A stretch of 64,000 nt of DNA from NCBI GenBank assembly GCA_045541975.1, contig JAZQKB010000022.1, positions 31,665 through 95,664 of the forward strand. The letters are read 5' to 3'. The notes beneath the pieces were generated by a model. That model made no database searches and was not told the DNA's origin. It saw only the letters and a program-made list of their open reading frames with translations. Shown here piece after piece: positions 26,921 through 35,726 of the stretch (positions are counted from its first letter, which is position 1; the number at the start of each line of letters is the position of its first letter). Made by a program: the position numbers and the translations under genes. Source of the stretch: SIG452 sp045541975 (lineage in GTDB: Bacteria > Bacillota > Clostridia > UMGS1840).

Positions 26921-27151
26921 TCAGGATTGTGTTACCAGGGCTTCCTTAGATTCCTTAATGGCAACATCCAGCCGTTTTTTTGCCAGGTTTAAATTCATAA
27001 TGGCGATATCAATATATTCATCCCGGGTAACTTCGTTAAATTTACTCCAGGCAATGGCAACCTCCTGCTTTGCTTCCATCACTGCGTCATAGGAGGGGTT
27101 TTCTTCCGGCTTTTGAAATAACGATGCAATTTTTTTAAATAAGTTTTCCAT
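26921..27151 (-). CDS. Small DUF2508/YaaL-like protein
   Basis: A 76-residue, mostly helical, charged protein. The pattern AKQEVAIAWSKFNEV followed by LAKKRLDVAIKES resembles the DUF2508 (YaaL) family, but this is a weak by-eye match. A strong ribosome-binding site (AAAGGCGG region) precedes the ATG. It is the last gene of the minus-strand cluster behind the portal gene. Function unknown. Confidence 0.55.
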   Translation of the reverse strand: MENLFKKIASLFQKPEENPSYDAVMEAKQEVAIAWSKFNEVTRDEYIDIAIMNLNLAKKRLDVAIKESKEALVTQS

Positions 27152-27218
27152 TCGGGTTCCGCCTTTCTCACAGTTTTTCTATCCAAAGTATATTCCATTT
27201 TTATGAAAAATATACCTG

Positions 27219-29087
27219 TTACACAGTTTTTTCATTAGCTGCTACCAGATAATTTTCATGTTCGCTAAGATGCTGTTCCCAAAGCGTTGCAAGGGTGGGA
27301 TCTTTTGTTTCCAGTTCTTCAAATTCGGAGGTCATCATGTATTTGGTATGTTCTTCCATATGAATTTCGTGATGATCTCTTGCTTTGACGGGGCATGGAA
27401 TTTTTTCACGCATTTTCAGATTTTCCCGGGCGGCTTTTGTAGCGTGAAGGGTTTCGGATTCCATTTTGTTTTCCCAGTCTCCCATTTTCAGCATAGAAAG
27501 AATTTTAGATTTGGCACAAGGGGTAATTCTACCGGTTTTAGGATCGGTAAAAAGTCCCATAGCATAGAGTTCCCGAATCAACTCACGTTTTACCGCCAGA
27601 GAGTTTTCAATCTCGTTTTGTGTGGTTAATTCTAACTGTTCGGGAAGCAGATTTGTCTGGCTCCAACGAATCAGAGCATTATCGGTGTCGTCACCGCCTA
27701 AATGAAGCATTCTTTCAAATAACGCAAACTGACGGTATAATCGCAACCACTGTTTTGCCACCTCCAACACGGCGTTTCGGATATTTTCCGCACTGACAGC
27801 CAGACGGTTATCATCCTGCTGGGATAAAATGCTCAATGCCGTTCCCGAGGTTACATTAGCGGGTGCTGAAGAATAGCGTGACAGCTCCGAAATGCCGGAA
27901 ATGGAAACAAACGCTTCTTCCAGACGGTCCTGTTTGGATAAAAAGCTGTAGGGAAGGGCAGGCGTATCCATAAAGCGGGGCGGTTCGCTGCCTCGCAAAT
28001 ACACAATAGGCATTCCGGGTGGCATTCCATAGTATTCCAAGCTATCTACATCTACGCTGCCGTCTTCAATTACGGGGATTCCCAAAGCGGCACGGTTTAA
28101 GTATTCGTTGATGCGGTTCTGAATAGCGTTGTAGTCTCTTTGGATGGGAATTAAGCGTTCAATGATACTGGTTCCGAAAAAACAACCGGGACGGGATACA
28201 GATACCTGCTTCACAAAGGGATACCCTCTGGTGCGATACTTGGCATTTAAGTAAGGGAGAGGTCCTTCGTACAGTAGCACTTCGTTATAGTATGCCACAA
28301 TCAGCAGACGACCGTCAGGATGTTTTTTCGTGGGTTTTTCATAGTATTCCAGCACAATGTCGTAGCCATCTTTGGTTTCTTGCCCCACGCTTTCCAGACT
28401 GCCTGTCCAGCCAAGACCGCCCGTGACATTGGTCACGTTGGTCATAGAAAACAGATTCACAGAAAATCCCTTTAATTCTGCACCCCATTTTTCTTTGATT
28501 TCGTCCACATGGTAGGGGTGAGCATGGATGATGCTTCTTTGCTCTGAAACTTGCTCTGTGTAAAGGCTTTCAGGATAAATCTCATAGGGACTCAGCACCA
28601 CCGTGTCCACTTCTCCCGACTTAACGGGAGCACCGTCACTAAGGCAAAGAAAATCTCCCTGGTCCTTTTGCCATACCGTTTTATAGAATGCAGTCCCTAA
28701 CAATTCCGACACAGAAACTGCGGTGGCAATTTTTTCGGGAAAGTTCAGTTGCTTGGAAACTGTTTTCAAAACGGCTGTGGAAATTTTTGCGTTGGCAATA
28801 TCGTTTAAATCGGAGCTGTCTGTGGTGGCACCAATTTGGGGAACCACACCGGAAAGCTTTGCCACTCTGGTCTCCATAATGGGCGCAATGTTGTTGTAAA
28901 CAGCACGTTCTTGATAATCGTACAGTTTTTCAACGGAATAAATTTTTCTGCCGTTGTAGTCTACATCGCAATACTGATTTCCGTTTAGGAAATTAATATT
29001 CAGATTCCATTTTAATTCCAGTTGATTTCGCTTTTCCTTGCGGTCATTAAATTCATGACAGACAAATAAAGCCAAGTTTTCAGGCAT
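27219..29087 (-). CDS. Phage-type portal protein without other head genes
   Basis: A 622-residue intact frame resembling portal proteins of P22/T7-like podoviruses: ERAVYNNIAPIMETR near 58, IERLIPIQRDYNAIQNRINE near 310, a wing/crown region with DVDSLEYYGMPPGMPI, then SGISELSRYSSAPANVTSGTALSIL near 395, the highly typical portal SGTAL stretch, and long C-terminal helices. Portals form dodecameric rings that pass DNA into capsids. No terminase, protease, capsid or integrase gene is near. It sits downstream of spoIIIAH on the same strand with a small gene between. Domesticated relic or new role are both possible. Confidence 0.8.
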   Translation of the reverse strand: MPENLALFVCHEFNDRKEKRNQLELKWNLNINFLNGNQYCDVDYNGRKIYSVEKLYDYQERAVYNNIAPIMETRVAKLSGVVPQIGATTDSSDLNDIANAKISTAVLKTVSKQLNFPEKIATAVSVSELLGTAFYKTVWQKDQGDFLCLSDGAPVKSGEVDTVVLSPYEIYPESLYTEQVSEQRSIIHAHPYHVDEIKEKWGAELKGFSVNLFSMTNVTNVTGGLGWTGSLESVGQETKDGYDIVLEYYEKPTKKHPDGRLLIVAYYNEVLLYEGPLPYLNAKYRTRGYPFVKQVSVSRPGCFFGTSIIERLIPIQRDYNAIQNRINEYLNRAALGIPVIEDGSVDVDSLEYYGMPPGMPIVYLRGSEPPRFMDTPALPYSFLSKQDRLEEAFVSISGISELSRYSSAPANVTSGTALSILSQQDDNRLAVSAENIRNAVLEVAKQWLRLYRQFALFERMLHLGGDDTDNALIRWSQTNLLPEQLELTTQNEIENSLAVKRELIRELYAMGLFTDPKTGRITPCAKSKILSMLKMGDWENKMESETLHATKAARENLKMREKIPCPVKARDHHEIHMEEHTKYMMTSEFEELETKDPTLATLWEQHLSEHENYLVAANEKTV

Positions 29088-29331
29088 TGTTTTTTTCCTC
29101 TGTCACTTTTGCAAAATAGGGCTTCTGGTTTACCATTCCGCGTTTGATGGCAGACTGCTTCATCTTCTTTAAACGGCTTAAGAGCTGCTGCTGTTTTTTC
29201 TTTTTTGCTTCTTCCTCTTTTTTTTGCTGGGCAATTATCTTTGCATTGTTGTCGGTGTGATTGGGACTGTAAAGATTATAGGCTCTGTTATAGCTTTTGT
29301 ACTTTTCCTGTTCTTCTTTGGTAAGATTCAT
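29080..29331 (-). CDS. Lysine-rich small protein upstream of the portal gene
   Basis: An 83-residue basic protein: NLTKEEQEKYKSYNRAYNLYSPNHT, then a lysine/glutamine-rich helix (KKEEEAKKKKQQQLLSRLKK) probably coiled, and a short tail. It overlaps the portal start by 8 bases, so the two are translationally coupled. Not recognised. It could be a relic of a phage gene or a partner of the portal. Confidence 0.65.
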   Translation of the reverse strand: MNLTKEEQEKYKSYNRAYNLYSPNHTDNNAKIIAQQKKEEEAKKKKQQQLLSRLKKMKQSAIKRGMVNQKPYFAKVTEEKNNA

Positions 29332-29431
29332 ACTTTCACCTCAAAATAATAAAAATATTTCCGCACTACTCCACCAAAGAATACCAAAGATGCTCTTTTG
29401 TTTCAAGTTCAGTTTTTTTCTTTGTTTCTAT

Positions 29432-29938
29432 TCAGTTTGTTTCAATGATTTTTAAGTTTTTCGGATCAATGCCGGCTTCGTTTTTCATAGTGTCCCGAAT
29501 TTGCGCAATTTCCTGGGGGGTTAATCCTGTAGACTGTACGCTGACGGTGGCATCGGGAGAACTTAAAAACACATGCACATTTACAAATCCTTTTTCGGTA
29601 AGAATCCGCTCTGCTAAGGTTTCCTTTTCCATATCCTTGGCAATTCGGATCATTTCATCCTGCGCTTGGGCTTTTTGCTCAGGGGAGGCATCCTCATTTT
29701 CGGATACAGTTTGCAATAAAGCTACTGCTTCGCTTCTGTCTTTTTCCAACGTAACATCAGAAGACACATATTTTGCCTCTCCATAGGTGGTGTTTTCATC
29801 ATAGCTTTCGCTGGCAGGCGGAAGAGACAGAGAAACCGTTTGCGTTTCTGTGTGGTTTATGTAATTGACCACGCCGGCGGTAGCTAACAGAGCAGTGCAA
29901 ACCACTGCGGCAATTTTTCTTTTGTGTAATAAAATCAT
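29432..29938 (-). CDS. spoIIIAH: Stage III sporulation protein AH
   Basis: A 168-residue protein with an N-terminal membrane helix (about 8-27) and a C-terminal YscJ/FliF-like ring-building domain from about residue 85 (EDASPEQKAQAQDEMIRI to IDPKNLKIIE). In Bacillus SpoIIIAH in the mother-cell membrane meets forespore SpoIIQ to form the intercellular channel. It ends the spoIIIA gene set. Confidence 0.92.
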   Translation of the reverse strand: MILLHKRKIAAVVCTALLATAGVVNYINHTETQTVSLSLPPASESYDENTTYGEAKYVSSDVTLEKDRSEAVALLQTVSENEDASPEQKAQAQDEMIRIAKDMEKETLAERILTEKGFVNVHVFLSSPDATVSVQSTGLTPQEIAQIRDTMKNEAGIDPKNLKIIETN

Positions 29939-29957
29939 AGCGGATGTTCCTTTCTTT

Positions 29958-30497
29958 TTAAGGTTTCTCGGTTTGTTTTACGGTTTTAAAAACCACCTCC
30001 ACAGTGTGTAAGTCTGCTCCCAGAGAGCTTTTGGCCGCCCGATACAGAAGGTCTTCGGTTTCTCGCTGGTAAGGGCCAAAATAAAAGATGCAAACTCCTT
30101 TGATTCTGGGTTGATGTTTGTTTTTGATTTGAATATTTTTATTGGCATCCAACACCGGCTTCTGATCGGTTGTGTGCTGTGTTTCGCCTGTGGCGGTTTT
30201 GGTATCAGCGGTGGTGGTTTCTTCCCGCACAATTTCCAATTCTCCCGAATCGGCATAAGCTACCAGTACCCGCACTTTATTGCCGGTTAACTCTGTGAGA
30301 AGAGCTTCCAGTTCTTCTGATTGCAGATCTGGTTGATTCATCATATTCGCAGGTTGAGGATTTGATGCTTTTTTTGTAGGGCTTTGGGGAAATATCAGCA
30401 AAATAAATGCCAAGATAAACAGCATGACAATCAGTTTGATTCTTTCTCCTTTAGGTCGATTTGTCCAAAAGTTCTTCAGTGGGGTAAACCACTTCAT
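29958..30497 (-). CDS. spoIIIAG: Stage III sporulation protein AG
   Basis: A 179-residue protein: short cytoplasmic start, one membrane helix (about 22-40), then the ring-forming domain (ELEALLTELTGNKVRVLVAY near 78, PRIKGVCIFYFG near 130). SpoIIIAG assembles a large ring in the channel. It overlaps spoIIIAF by 47 bases, but AAAGGAG 8 bases before its ATG shows the start is real. Confidence 0.93.
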   Translation of the reverse strand: MKWFTPLKNFWTNRPKGERIKLIVMLFILAFILLIFPQSPTKKASNPQPANMMNQPDLQSEELEALLTELTGNKVRVLVAYADSGELEIVREETTTADTKTATGETQHTTDQKPVLDANKNIQIKNKHQPRIKGVCIFYFGPYQRETEDLLYRAAKSSLGADLHTVEVVFKTVKQTEKP

Positions 30498-30894
30498 AGG
30501 GGAACTCTCCTTTCAATACTGCGTGAATTTGAGACGCATCTTCGACGGTATAAATTTGCACCGATTTCAATTCATACCGGTCGTTTAAGTGAACCGTTAC
30601 GGTAACAATATCCAGATTGTTTTCCCGAAGCCTCTCTTTGATTTGGGTGGCAATGTCGGTTTCGTATTCTTTTACAACAAGATTTTCGTGACTCGTTTCA
30701 AAAAACGGTTCCTGAAATTCTGGCAGAGAAAACTCTACCCGGAATACAGAAGAAAGCAGGAATAAAAACAAGAATAAACTTACGGCAAATTGCACATATT
30801 TGCGAAAAGAACCGGTGGATAAGAGTTCCTTTAAAAATTCGCAGACTAATACAACCAACACCACTTGCTTTAAATTTGCAATCCATTCTGTCAT
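30451..30894 (-). CDS. spoIIIAF: Stage III sporulation protein AF
   Basis: A 147-residue protein with two N-terminal membrane helices (about 4-20 and 32-50) and a ring-building C-terminal domain (IKERLRENNLDIVTVTVHLND near 92). Strong AGGAGGAG ribosome-binding site. Its end overlaps spoIIIAG by 47 bases, a longer overlap than usual for the operon. Confidence 0.92.
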   Translation of the reverse strand: MTEWIANLKQVVLVVLVCEFLKELLSTGSFRKYVQFAVSLFLFLFLLSSVFRVEFSLPEFQEPFFETSHENLVVKEYETDIATQIKERLRENNLDIVTVTVHLNDRYELKSVQIYTVEDASQIHAVLKGEFPYEVVYPTEELLDKST

Positions 30895-30904
30895 GCCACT
30901 CCTC

Positions 30905-31927
30905 CTACATTCCTGTTAATACCAGAATACCAAGCACTCCGATAATCAGAACCGTTGCCACTACCCCGGTCATCATTCCAAGACTTGTGGCGGTATCTTC
31001 AAAAAAAGTTGCCGTTTTATGATCTGCGAGAAATCCGGCGCAAACGGATAATACCTGAAAGGTAACCAGTCCCGCAATCAGCTTAACAAGCGGTGACAAA
31101 AACACATAGGAGATTCCGATCACACTGCCTAGCCCTGCTTTTGCTTTCATCTGACTGATTGCCTGAATCAGGTATTCTCCGGAATCACTGAGACTGCCGC
31201 CTAAAAAGGGAATACAGTTTCCCAGTGCCATTTTTGCCGATTGCAGGGTCAGAGAATCAGAGGCTTTGGTCACGGTTGTGAGCAACGTAAAAACTGTCAT
31301 AAAAATCCCAATCAAGATGGGAAGCACCGTTTTTAATGCCCAAAGGATTGCTTTTTTTAGTGTTGTGAAATAATCTTTTTCCAACAGCGGCGATAGTACG
31401 GTGCACATAAAATAAACGAGAATCCCCGGGAAAAAAATGTTTTTGATGAGGAAGGTAATCAGCGTCATAAAGCCTAAAACGAAATAGGTGGATTTGGCGG
31501 CGCTCATAACCCGTCCGCTATTGGCAACAAGACCTGTCAGAACGGGAACGCTCATATAAATCAATTCCGAAAGATTAAAAATGCAGTCCTGAGCTACCTG
31601 GGCAAGTTGCTGAAACAATTCTCCCGTACCGAGTGCCAGAGCGCAAAAGATGCCAAGATGGACAGTTCGGTTTAAGCTTGCAGGAAAATCCATACAGTTT
31701 TTGATACCGATGAGAATCATCAATAGTACGAGGATGGGGATTTTTTGCCGTAGAAGGAGAAACTCTCCCCAAAGCATTTCACAAATTGTTTCCCAGATTC
31801 CCTGAAAGGAAAACGCTGTTTCTTCTGCAATTTCCAAAGAAGAAGCAAAAACTGTCTGTGGAGCGATAAAGATCATTGCTGCTACCGTTCCCAAAAGAAC
31901 CATCCGTTTTATCCGAACAGAGACCAT
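30905..31927 (-). CDS. spoIIIAE: Stage III sporulation protein AE
   Basis: A 340-residue polytopic membrane protein with signal-like start MVSVRIKRMVLLGTVAAM and conserved core LIYMSVPVLTGLVANSGR and ALGNCIPFLGGSLSDSGE. Start at 31927 is chosen because it begins with the signal sequence after GGAAAGG, whereas the longer frame runs into spoIIIAD. It overlaps spoIIIAD by 19 bases. Confidence 0.93.
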   Translation of the reverse strand: MVSVRIKRMVLLGTVAAMIFIAPQTVFASSLEIAEETAFSFQGIWETICEMLWGEFLLLRQKIPILVLLMILIGIKNCMDFPASLNRTVHLGIFCALALGTGELFQQLAQVAQDCIFNLSELIYMSVPVLTGLVANSGRVMSAAKSTYFVLGFMTLITFLIKNIFFPGILVYFMCTVLSPLLEKDYFTTLKKAILWALKTVLPILIGIFMTVFTLLTTVTKASDSLTLQSAKMALGNCIPFLGGSLSDSGEYLIQAISQMKAKAGLGSVIGISYVFLSPLVKLIAGLVTFQVLSVCAGFLADHKTATFFEDTATSLGMMTGVVATVLIIGVLGILVLTGM

Positions 31928-32298
31928 ACCGTGTCCACAACCTTTCCAAGCAAAGGGAGAATCAACATTAAAATGATCACCTTGGTAGCAAATTCCATTT
32001 TTTTGGCAATGGCTTGTTCTCCCGCATCGGCAATCACATTGCAAACATATTCCGCACCGATGCCAATGCCCAGAATTTTAAGTACAGTGGCAACGGATTC
32101 CGGAGCCAGTCCGGAAGTTTGCATATAATTGGTCAGCGTGTTTAAGATGCTTGTCAGTTCTCCTGCAATTAGCGAAAAAATGACAATTCCGGTCACAAGA
32201 GCAATCATCATGGAAAACTGAGGTGCCTTTTCCCGTAAAAACACTGCTGACACGGCACCGGCAAAGGCAATGCCGGTCAATTTTGCAACAGTATCCAT
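31909..32298 (-). CDS. spoIIIAD: Stage III sporulation protein AD
   Basis: A 129-residue protein with four predicted membrane helices; GITG-like TGIAFAGAVSAVFLREKAPQ at the start and LKILGIGIGAEYVCNVIADAGE near 69 are typical. AAAGGAGC precedes the ATG. SpoIIIAC and AD resemble small export-gate membrane proteins. Confidence 0.93.
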   Translation of the reverse strand: MDTVAKLTGIAFAGAVSAVFLREKAPQFSMMIALVTGIVIFSLIAGELTSILNTLTNYMQTSGLAPESVATVLKILGIGIGAEYVCNVIADAGEQAIAKKMEFATKVIILMLILPLLGKVVDTVWSLFG

Positions 32299-32319
32299 AG
32301 ATAGCTCCTTTCCTTTGGT

Positions 32320-32514
32320 CTAAAATCCAAACAGACTTTTAATAGTTTCAAATAAGTAGGCAATTTCCTGCACAATCACAATCAGTACCACTACCAGGCC
32401 TGCCAGCGTGACCATGGTGGCTTGTTCATCCCGTCCCGACTTGGAAAGCAACTGATTTAAAATGGCAACGATAATTCCGATTGCCGCAATTTTAAAGATT
32501 AATTCAACATTCAT
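32320..32514 (-). CDS. spoIIIAC: Stage III sporulation protein AC
   Basis: A 64-residue, two-helix membrane protein: NVELIFKIAAIGIIVAILNQLL then KSGRDEQATMVTLAG and a second helix. Length and the KxxGRDEQA loop match SpoIIIAC. Confidence 0.94.
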   Translation of the reverse strand: MNVELIFKIAAIGIIVAILNQLLSKSGRDEQATMVTLAGLVVVLIVIVQEIAYLFETIKSLFGF

Positions 32515-32525
32515 AGCAATTCCTC

Positions 32526-33020
32526 TTACAGTATCAAAATGGCTACCATTGCACTGGCGGAACAGACACCGGCAGTAATCATCTTTTTTTCCTTGGGAAA
32601 TTCTTTTTGCAAGGTATCAAGATGGGTTTTTAGTTGACTTTTGATATGCTGATAATGTTCTTGTGTGCTTTTTTTGGTATCTTTTCCAAGAATGAAAAGG
32701 TATTGGTTCATCAGTTCGGTTGCTTCCTCGGAGAGGGGGAGACCTTTTAAGGCCTGCTTCAGTGCATCCCGCAGAGGAAAGACTTTTTTTAGTTTCAGAA
32801 ATTTTTGTTGAAACATTTTTGGAAATGTGTTTTCGCGTTGTTGGGTCAGAATTGCTTCCTCCAGTGTTTTCTTCCATTCTGTCACGCCGTAGGTGACGGT
32901 GTTTACAAAAACAATCATTTCTTGCAAACATTGCACGGCTTGTTTTTTTTGAGCGGTCATGTGTTTGACCAGCAGAAGATCTGCTAAGATGAGTGCCGTA
33001 AGGCCGTATAGTTTCAGCAT
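32526..33020 (-). CDS. spoIIIAB: Stage III sporulation protein AB
   Basis: A 164-residue protein with terminal membrane helices and a long helical middle, resembling the GspF-like SpoIIIAB family. Start at 33020 (MLKLYGLTALILADLL) is preferred, just after the spoIIIAA stop; the upstream frame is inside spoIIIAA. Length then equals the family norm. Confidence 0.9.
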   Translation of the reverse strand: MLKLYGLTALILADLLLVKHMTAQKKQAVQCLQEMIVFVNTVTYGVTEWKKTLEEAILTQQRENTFPKMFQQKFLKLKKVFPLRDALKQALKGLPLSEEATELMNQYLFILGKDTKKSTQEHYQHIKSQLKTHLDTLQKEFPKEKKMITAGVCSASAMVAILIL

Positions 33021-33021
33021 A

Positions 33022-33906
33022 TTATTCACCGGTGGTCCTTTGGATTGTTTCAATACGATCTGTTTTGTAGTTTTTGGATAGATACACTTCATAGTCAAAT
33101 ACTTGTTCTTTCGTTAACTTTTGGATGTTTTTGCGGAAATTTCCGCTTCGATCTCCGTGAATGGTTGCCACTACCGAAACCCCTGCGTGATGGGCATAAC
33201 ACAGGCTTTTTTCATCTTCGGGTGTTCCAATTTCATCCACCGCAATAACATTGGGAGATAAACTTCGCACTGCTGACAAAATTCCGTCTGTTTTCTGATA
33301 ACCGTTTAAGATATCGCATCGGCTTCCCAAACAGTTTTGAGCGTCTCCCTGAAAGGTGGCGGCAAGTTCGCCCCGTTCATCTACCACGGCAATCCGGATA
33401 CCGGCTTTTTTTTCAGAAAGCTGACGGATAAAATCCCGAAGTAACGTGGTTTTTCCCTGTCCCGGAGGAGAAATGATGAGAATCCCGGGAAGGGGAGAAA
33501 TATGTGCAACAGCTTGAAACAATCGGTCTGCAATGTTCGGTACTTCCTTTGCGATTCGCAGATTGATGGAAGAAATATCTTTAATGTAGGATACATTTCC
33601 GTTTTCGTACACTGCGGTACCTGCAATTCCCATGCGGTGTCCACCTTTTACGGTGATAAAACCGTTTTTCAAGGAATCAAAATAAGAGGCGGGAGAGCCT
33701 TGTGTGAATAAATCCAGTAAATCTTCCATCTGACGGGCATCCAACCGATAGGGTGTGATCAGCTCCCGATAACTTTCTAAAAACATGATCGGTTGATTCC
33801 GGCGAAAACGGATTTCTTCTGTTTCGGGTGACAAATATTCCAAAAGATAGGCAGGTAACAGCGAGAGAAGTTCCTGTTGATTCGATCGTCTTGTTTGTTG
33901 GAGCAT
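33022..33906 (-). CDS. spoIIIAA: Stage III sporulation ATPase SpoIIIAA
   Basis: A 294-residue secretion-type ATPase. Walker A SPPGQGKTTLLRDF near 148, Walker B region VIAVDEIGTPED near 223, and the HAGVSVVATIHG segment near 240. It powers the SpoIIIA-SpoIIQ channel. First gene of the operon, behind a SigE-type promoter. Confidence 0.95.
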   Translation of the reverse strand: MLQQTRRSNQQELLSLLPAYLLEYLSPETEEIRFRRNQPIMFLESYRELITPYRLDARQMEDLLDLFTQGSPASYFDSLKNGFITVKGGHRMGIAGTAVYENGNVSYIKDISSINLRIAKEVPNIADRLFQAVAHISPLPGILIISPPGQGKTTLLRDFIRQLSEKKAGIRIAVVDERGELAATFQGDAQNCLGSRCDILNGYQKTDGILSAVRSLSPNVIAVDEIGTPEDEKSLCYAHHAGVSVVATIHGDRSGNFRKNIQKLTKEQVFDYEVYLSKNYKTDRIETIQRTTGE

Positions 33907-33951
33907 ATCGGTTCACCTCGCATTTTTTATCACTATATGTGAGGCTGTCCA

Positions 33952-33981
33952 AAAGTATGACAACCTCTCATGCAGATATAG
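33952..33981 (-). promoter_or_regulatory. SigE-type promoter of the spoIIIA operon
   Basis: On the minus strand CTATATCT (about 33981-33974), 14-base spacer, CATACTTT (33959-33952). The same spacing is seen before spoIVFA. Mother-cell SigE control is what the operon needs. Confidence 0.6.
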
Positions 33982-33995
33982 ATTTGCAAATTTGG

Positions 33996-34024
33996 TTGAC
34001 TTTTTTTGCAAAACATGATAGGAT
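33996..34024 (+). promoter_or_regulatory. SigA-type promoter of maf
   Basis: TTGACT at 33996-34001, a 17-base spacer and TAGGAT at 34019-34024. It is divergent from the spoIIIA promoter. Confidence 0.55.
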
Positions 34025-34056
34025 AATAGAGGATTTCAACAAATGGAGGGTTCCCA

Positions 34057-34668
34057 ATGAATCAAGTGAAAATTGTTTTAGCATCTCAGTCGCCCAGAAG
34101 AAAGGAACTGTTGCAAAAGAATGGCATTCCCTTTACGGTATATGTAACAGACACAGATGAAACAGTGACCGAACAGCTGTCTCCGGCCCAGTTCGTGGAA
34201 GAACTGTCTTTCCGGAAGGCGAAAAGTGCGGCAGAAGTGTTTTTGGGAGAACAGGTATTGATTGTTGCAGCAGATACTGTGGTGGCATTGGAAAATGAAA
34301 TATTCGGAAAGCCGGATGATGAAGCGGATGCCCGTCGGATGCTTCGGCTCTTGAGCGGAAAAGCACACAGTGTTTTCACCGGTGTTACGTTGGGTTATGT
34401 AGCAGAGAATACGGTGACATATCAGAAAACAGTTTGCGAAACCAAAGTGTATTTTTATCCTATCAGTGAGGAAGAAATCACCAAGTATATTCAAACGAAA
34501 GAGCCTTTTGACAAAGCCGGCTCTTATGCTATCCAGGGAATTGCTTCCAAGTTTGTAGAAAAAATAGAAGGCGATTTTGATAATGTAGTGGGATTACCGG
34601 TTTTTGCTATTTTAGAGGATATGAAACGCTACCTTGAGGAAGAAGGAGGTACCTCTTCACATGAATAA
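34057..34668 (+). CDS. maf: Maf family nucleotide pyrophosphatase
   Basis: A 203-residue protein with the Maf signatures LASQSPRRKELL at the start, ADTVVALENEIFGKP near 70 and EPFDKAGSYAIQG near 148. It hydrolyses dTTP/UTP or modified nucleotides and was first known as a septum inhibitor. Its last 8 bases overlap the AraC-type regulator gene. Confidence 0.94.
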   Translation: MNQVKIVLASQSPRRKELLQKNGIPFTVYVTDTDETVTEQLSPAQFVEELSFRKAKSAAEVFLGEQVLIVAADTVVALENEIFGKPDDEADARRMLRLLSGKAHSVFTGVTLGYVAENTVTYQKTVCETKVYFYPISEEEITKYIQTKEPFDKAGSYAIQGIASKFVEKIEGDFDNVVGLPVFAILEDMKRYLEEEGGTSSHE

Positions 34669-35554
34669 TCAGGTGTTTACCCCGCTGCGGTTAAAAGAGG
34701 AATTTGTGATCAAAAACGTAGTCACTATTCACTATCTGGAGTATGCCAAAGATTTTAAATTTACCGGTGAAAAACATAACTTCTGGGAGTTCATCTATGT
34801 GGATAAGGGCGAAATTAATGCTATTGCCGAAGATACTACCCATCGTTTGCAGCAGGGGGATGTTTTATTTCATAAGCCGGGAGAATTTCATAATGTGTAT
34901 TCCAACGGGGTGATTGCTCCCAACATTGCCATTGTTTCCTTTGAGTGCAAATCCAAGGCAATGAGCTTTTTTCAGAATAAGGTGTTTCATGTAACCAAAG
35001 AAGAAAAGAACCTGCTTTCGTCCATTATTAAGGAAGCCACCAAAGCATTTGCAACGCCGTTGAATGACCCGTTGACCAAAGGATTGAAACGAAAACCGGA
35101 AGCGTCTTTTGGAGCTGAACAGATGATTCTGTTGGGGTTAACCGGATTTTTACTCTCTTTATATCGGAACAATTCCATTTCCCACACACCGAAAGCCTCT
35201 CTGTCTGTTTTAAAGGAACGGATGGACAACGATATTGTGGAAGATGTGATCGAATTTTTAAACGAAAACATCGGCAACACCTTAAGCTTTTCGGACGTGT
35301 TAAAATACTCCAAAACCAACAGCACCGGACTGAAAATGCTGTTTAAAGAAAAAACAGGAATGGGGGTTATGCAATACTTCAATTATTTAAAAATTGAACG
35401 TGCGAAAATGCTGATTCGTGAGGATAACTACAATTTCACTCAGATTGCCAACATTTTGGCATACGACAGCATTCATTATTTTTCCAAACAGTTTAAGAAA
35501 ATTGCCAAAATGACTCCGTCTGAGTATGCTTCGTCGGTGAAAATTGTGTTATAG
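34661..35554 (+). CDS. AraC-family transcriptional regulator
   Basis: A 297-residue protein: N-terminal cupin (HNFWEFIYVDKGEI near 42, LQQGDVLFHKPGEFHNV near 70) as ligand sensor, and C-terminal double helix-turn-helix (LSFSDVLKYSKTNSTGLKML near 207; FTQIANILAYDSIHYFSKQF near 258). Start 34661 follows AAGGAGG; the longer frame at 34634 runs through that site. The next gene downstream is an amino acid ABC transporter; control of it is possible but unproved. Confidence 0.9.
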   Translation: MNNQVFTPLRLKEEFVIKNVVTIHYLEYAKDFKFTGEKHNFWEFIYVDKGEINAIAEDTTHRLQQGDVLFHKPGEFHNVYSNGVIAPNIAIVSFECKSKAMSFFQNKVFHVTKEEKNLLSSIIKEATKAFATPLNDPLTKGLKRKPEASFGAEQMILLGLTGFLLSLYRNNSISHTPKASLSVLKERMDNDIVEDVIEFLNENIGNTLSFSDVLKYSKTNSTGLKMLFKEKTGMGVMQYFNYLKIERAKMLIREDNYNFTQIANILAYDSIHYFSKQFKKIAKMTPSEYASSVKIVL

Positions 35555-35640
35555 AATGTCTGTTTTTTGGGCTTGTGCTCGGAATTATTTGGCAAAATGT
35601 AATAAAAATGCAAAAATCGGAATAAATTTTCAGAAATCTA

Positions 35641-35669
35641 TTGAAAAAATTCACTTGTTATAGTATAAT
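35641..35669 (+). promoter_or_regulatory. SigA promoter of the amino acid ABC operon
   Basis: TTGAAA at 35641-35646, 17-base spacer, TATAAT at 35664-35669. Confidence 0.88.
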
Positions 35670-35726
35670 ATTATAGAAAATTTATAAAAACATTCAAAAG
35701 CACAAATGTGCGAGGAGGAAAACATT

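Noticed and set aside
26921..29331. Prophage region around the portal gene
   Set aside because: No integrase, terminase, capsid, tail or attachment site was seen, and flanking genes are chromosomal; only an orphan portal is claimed.
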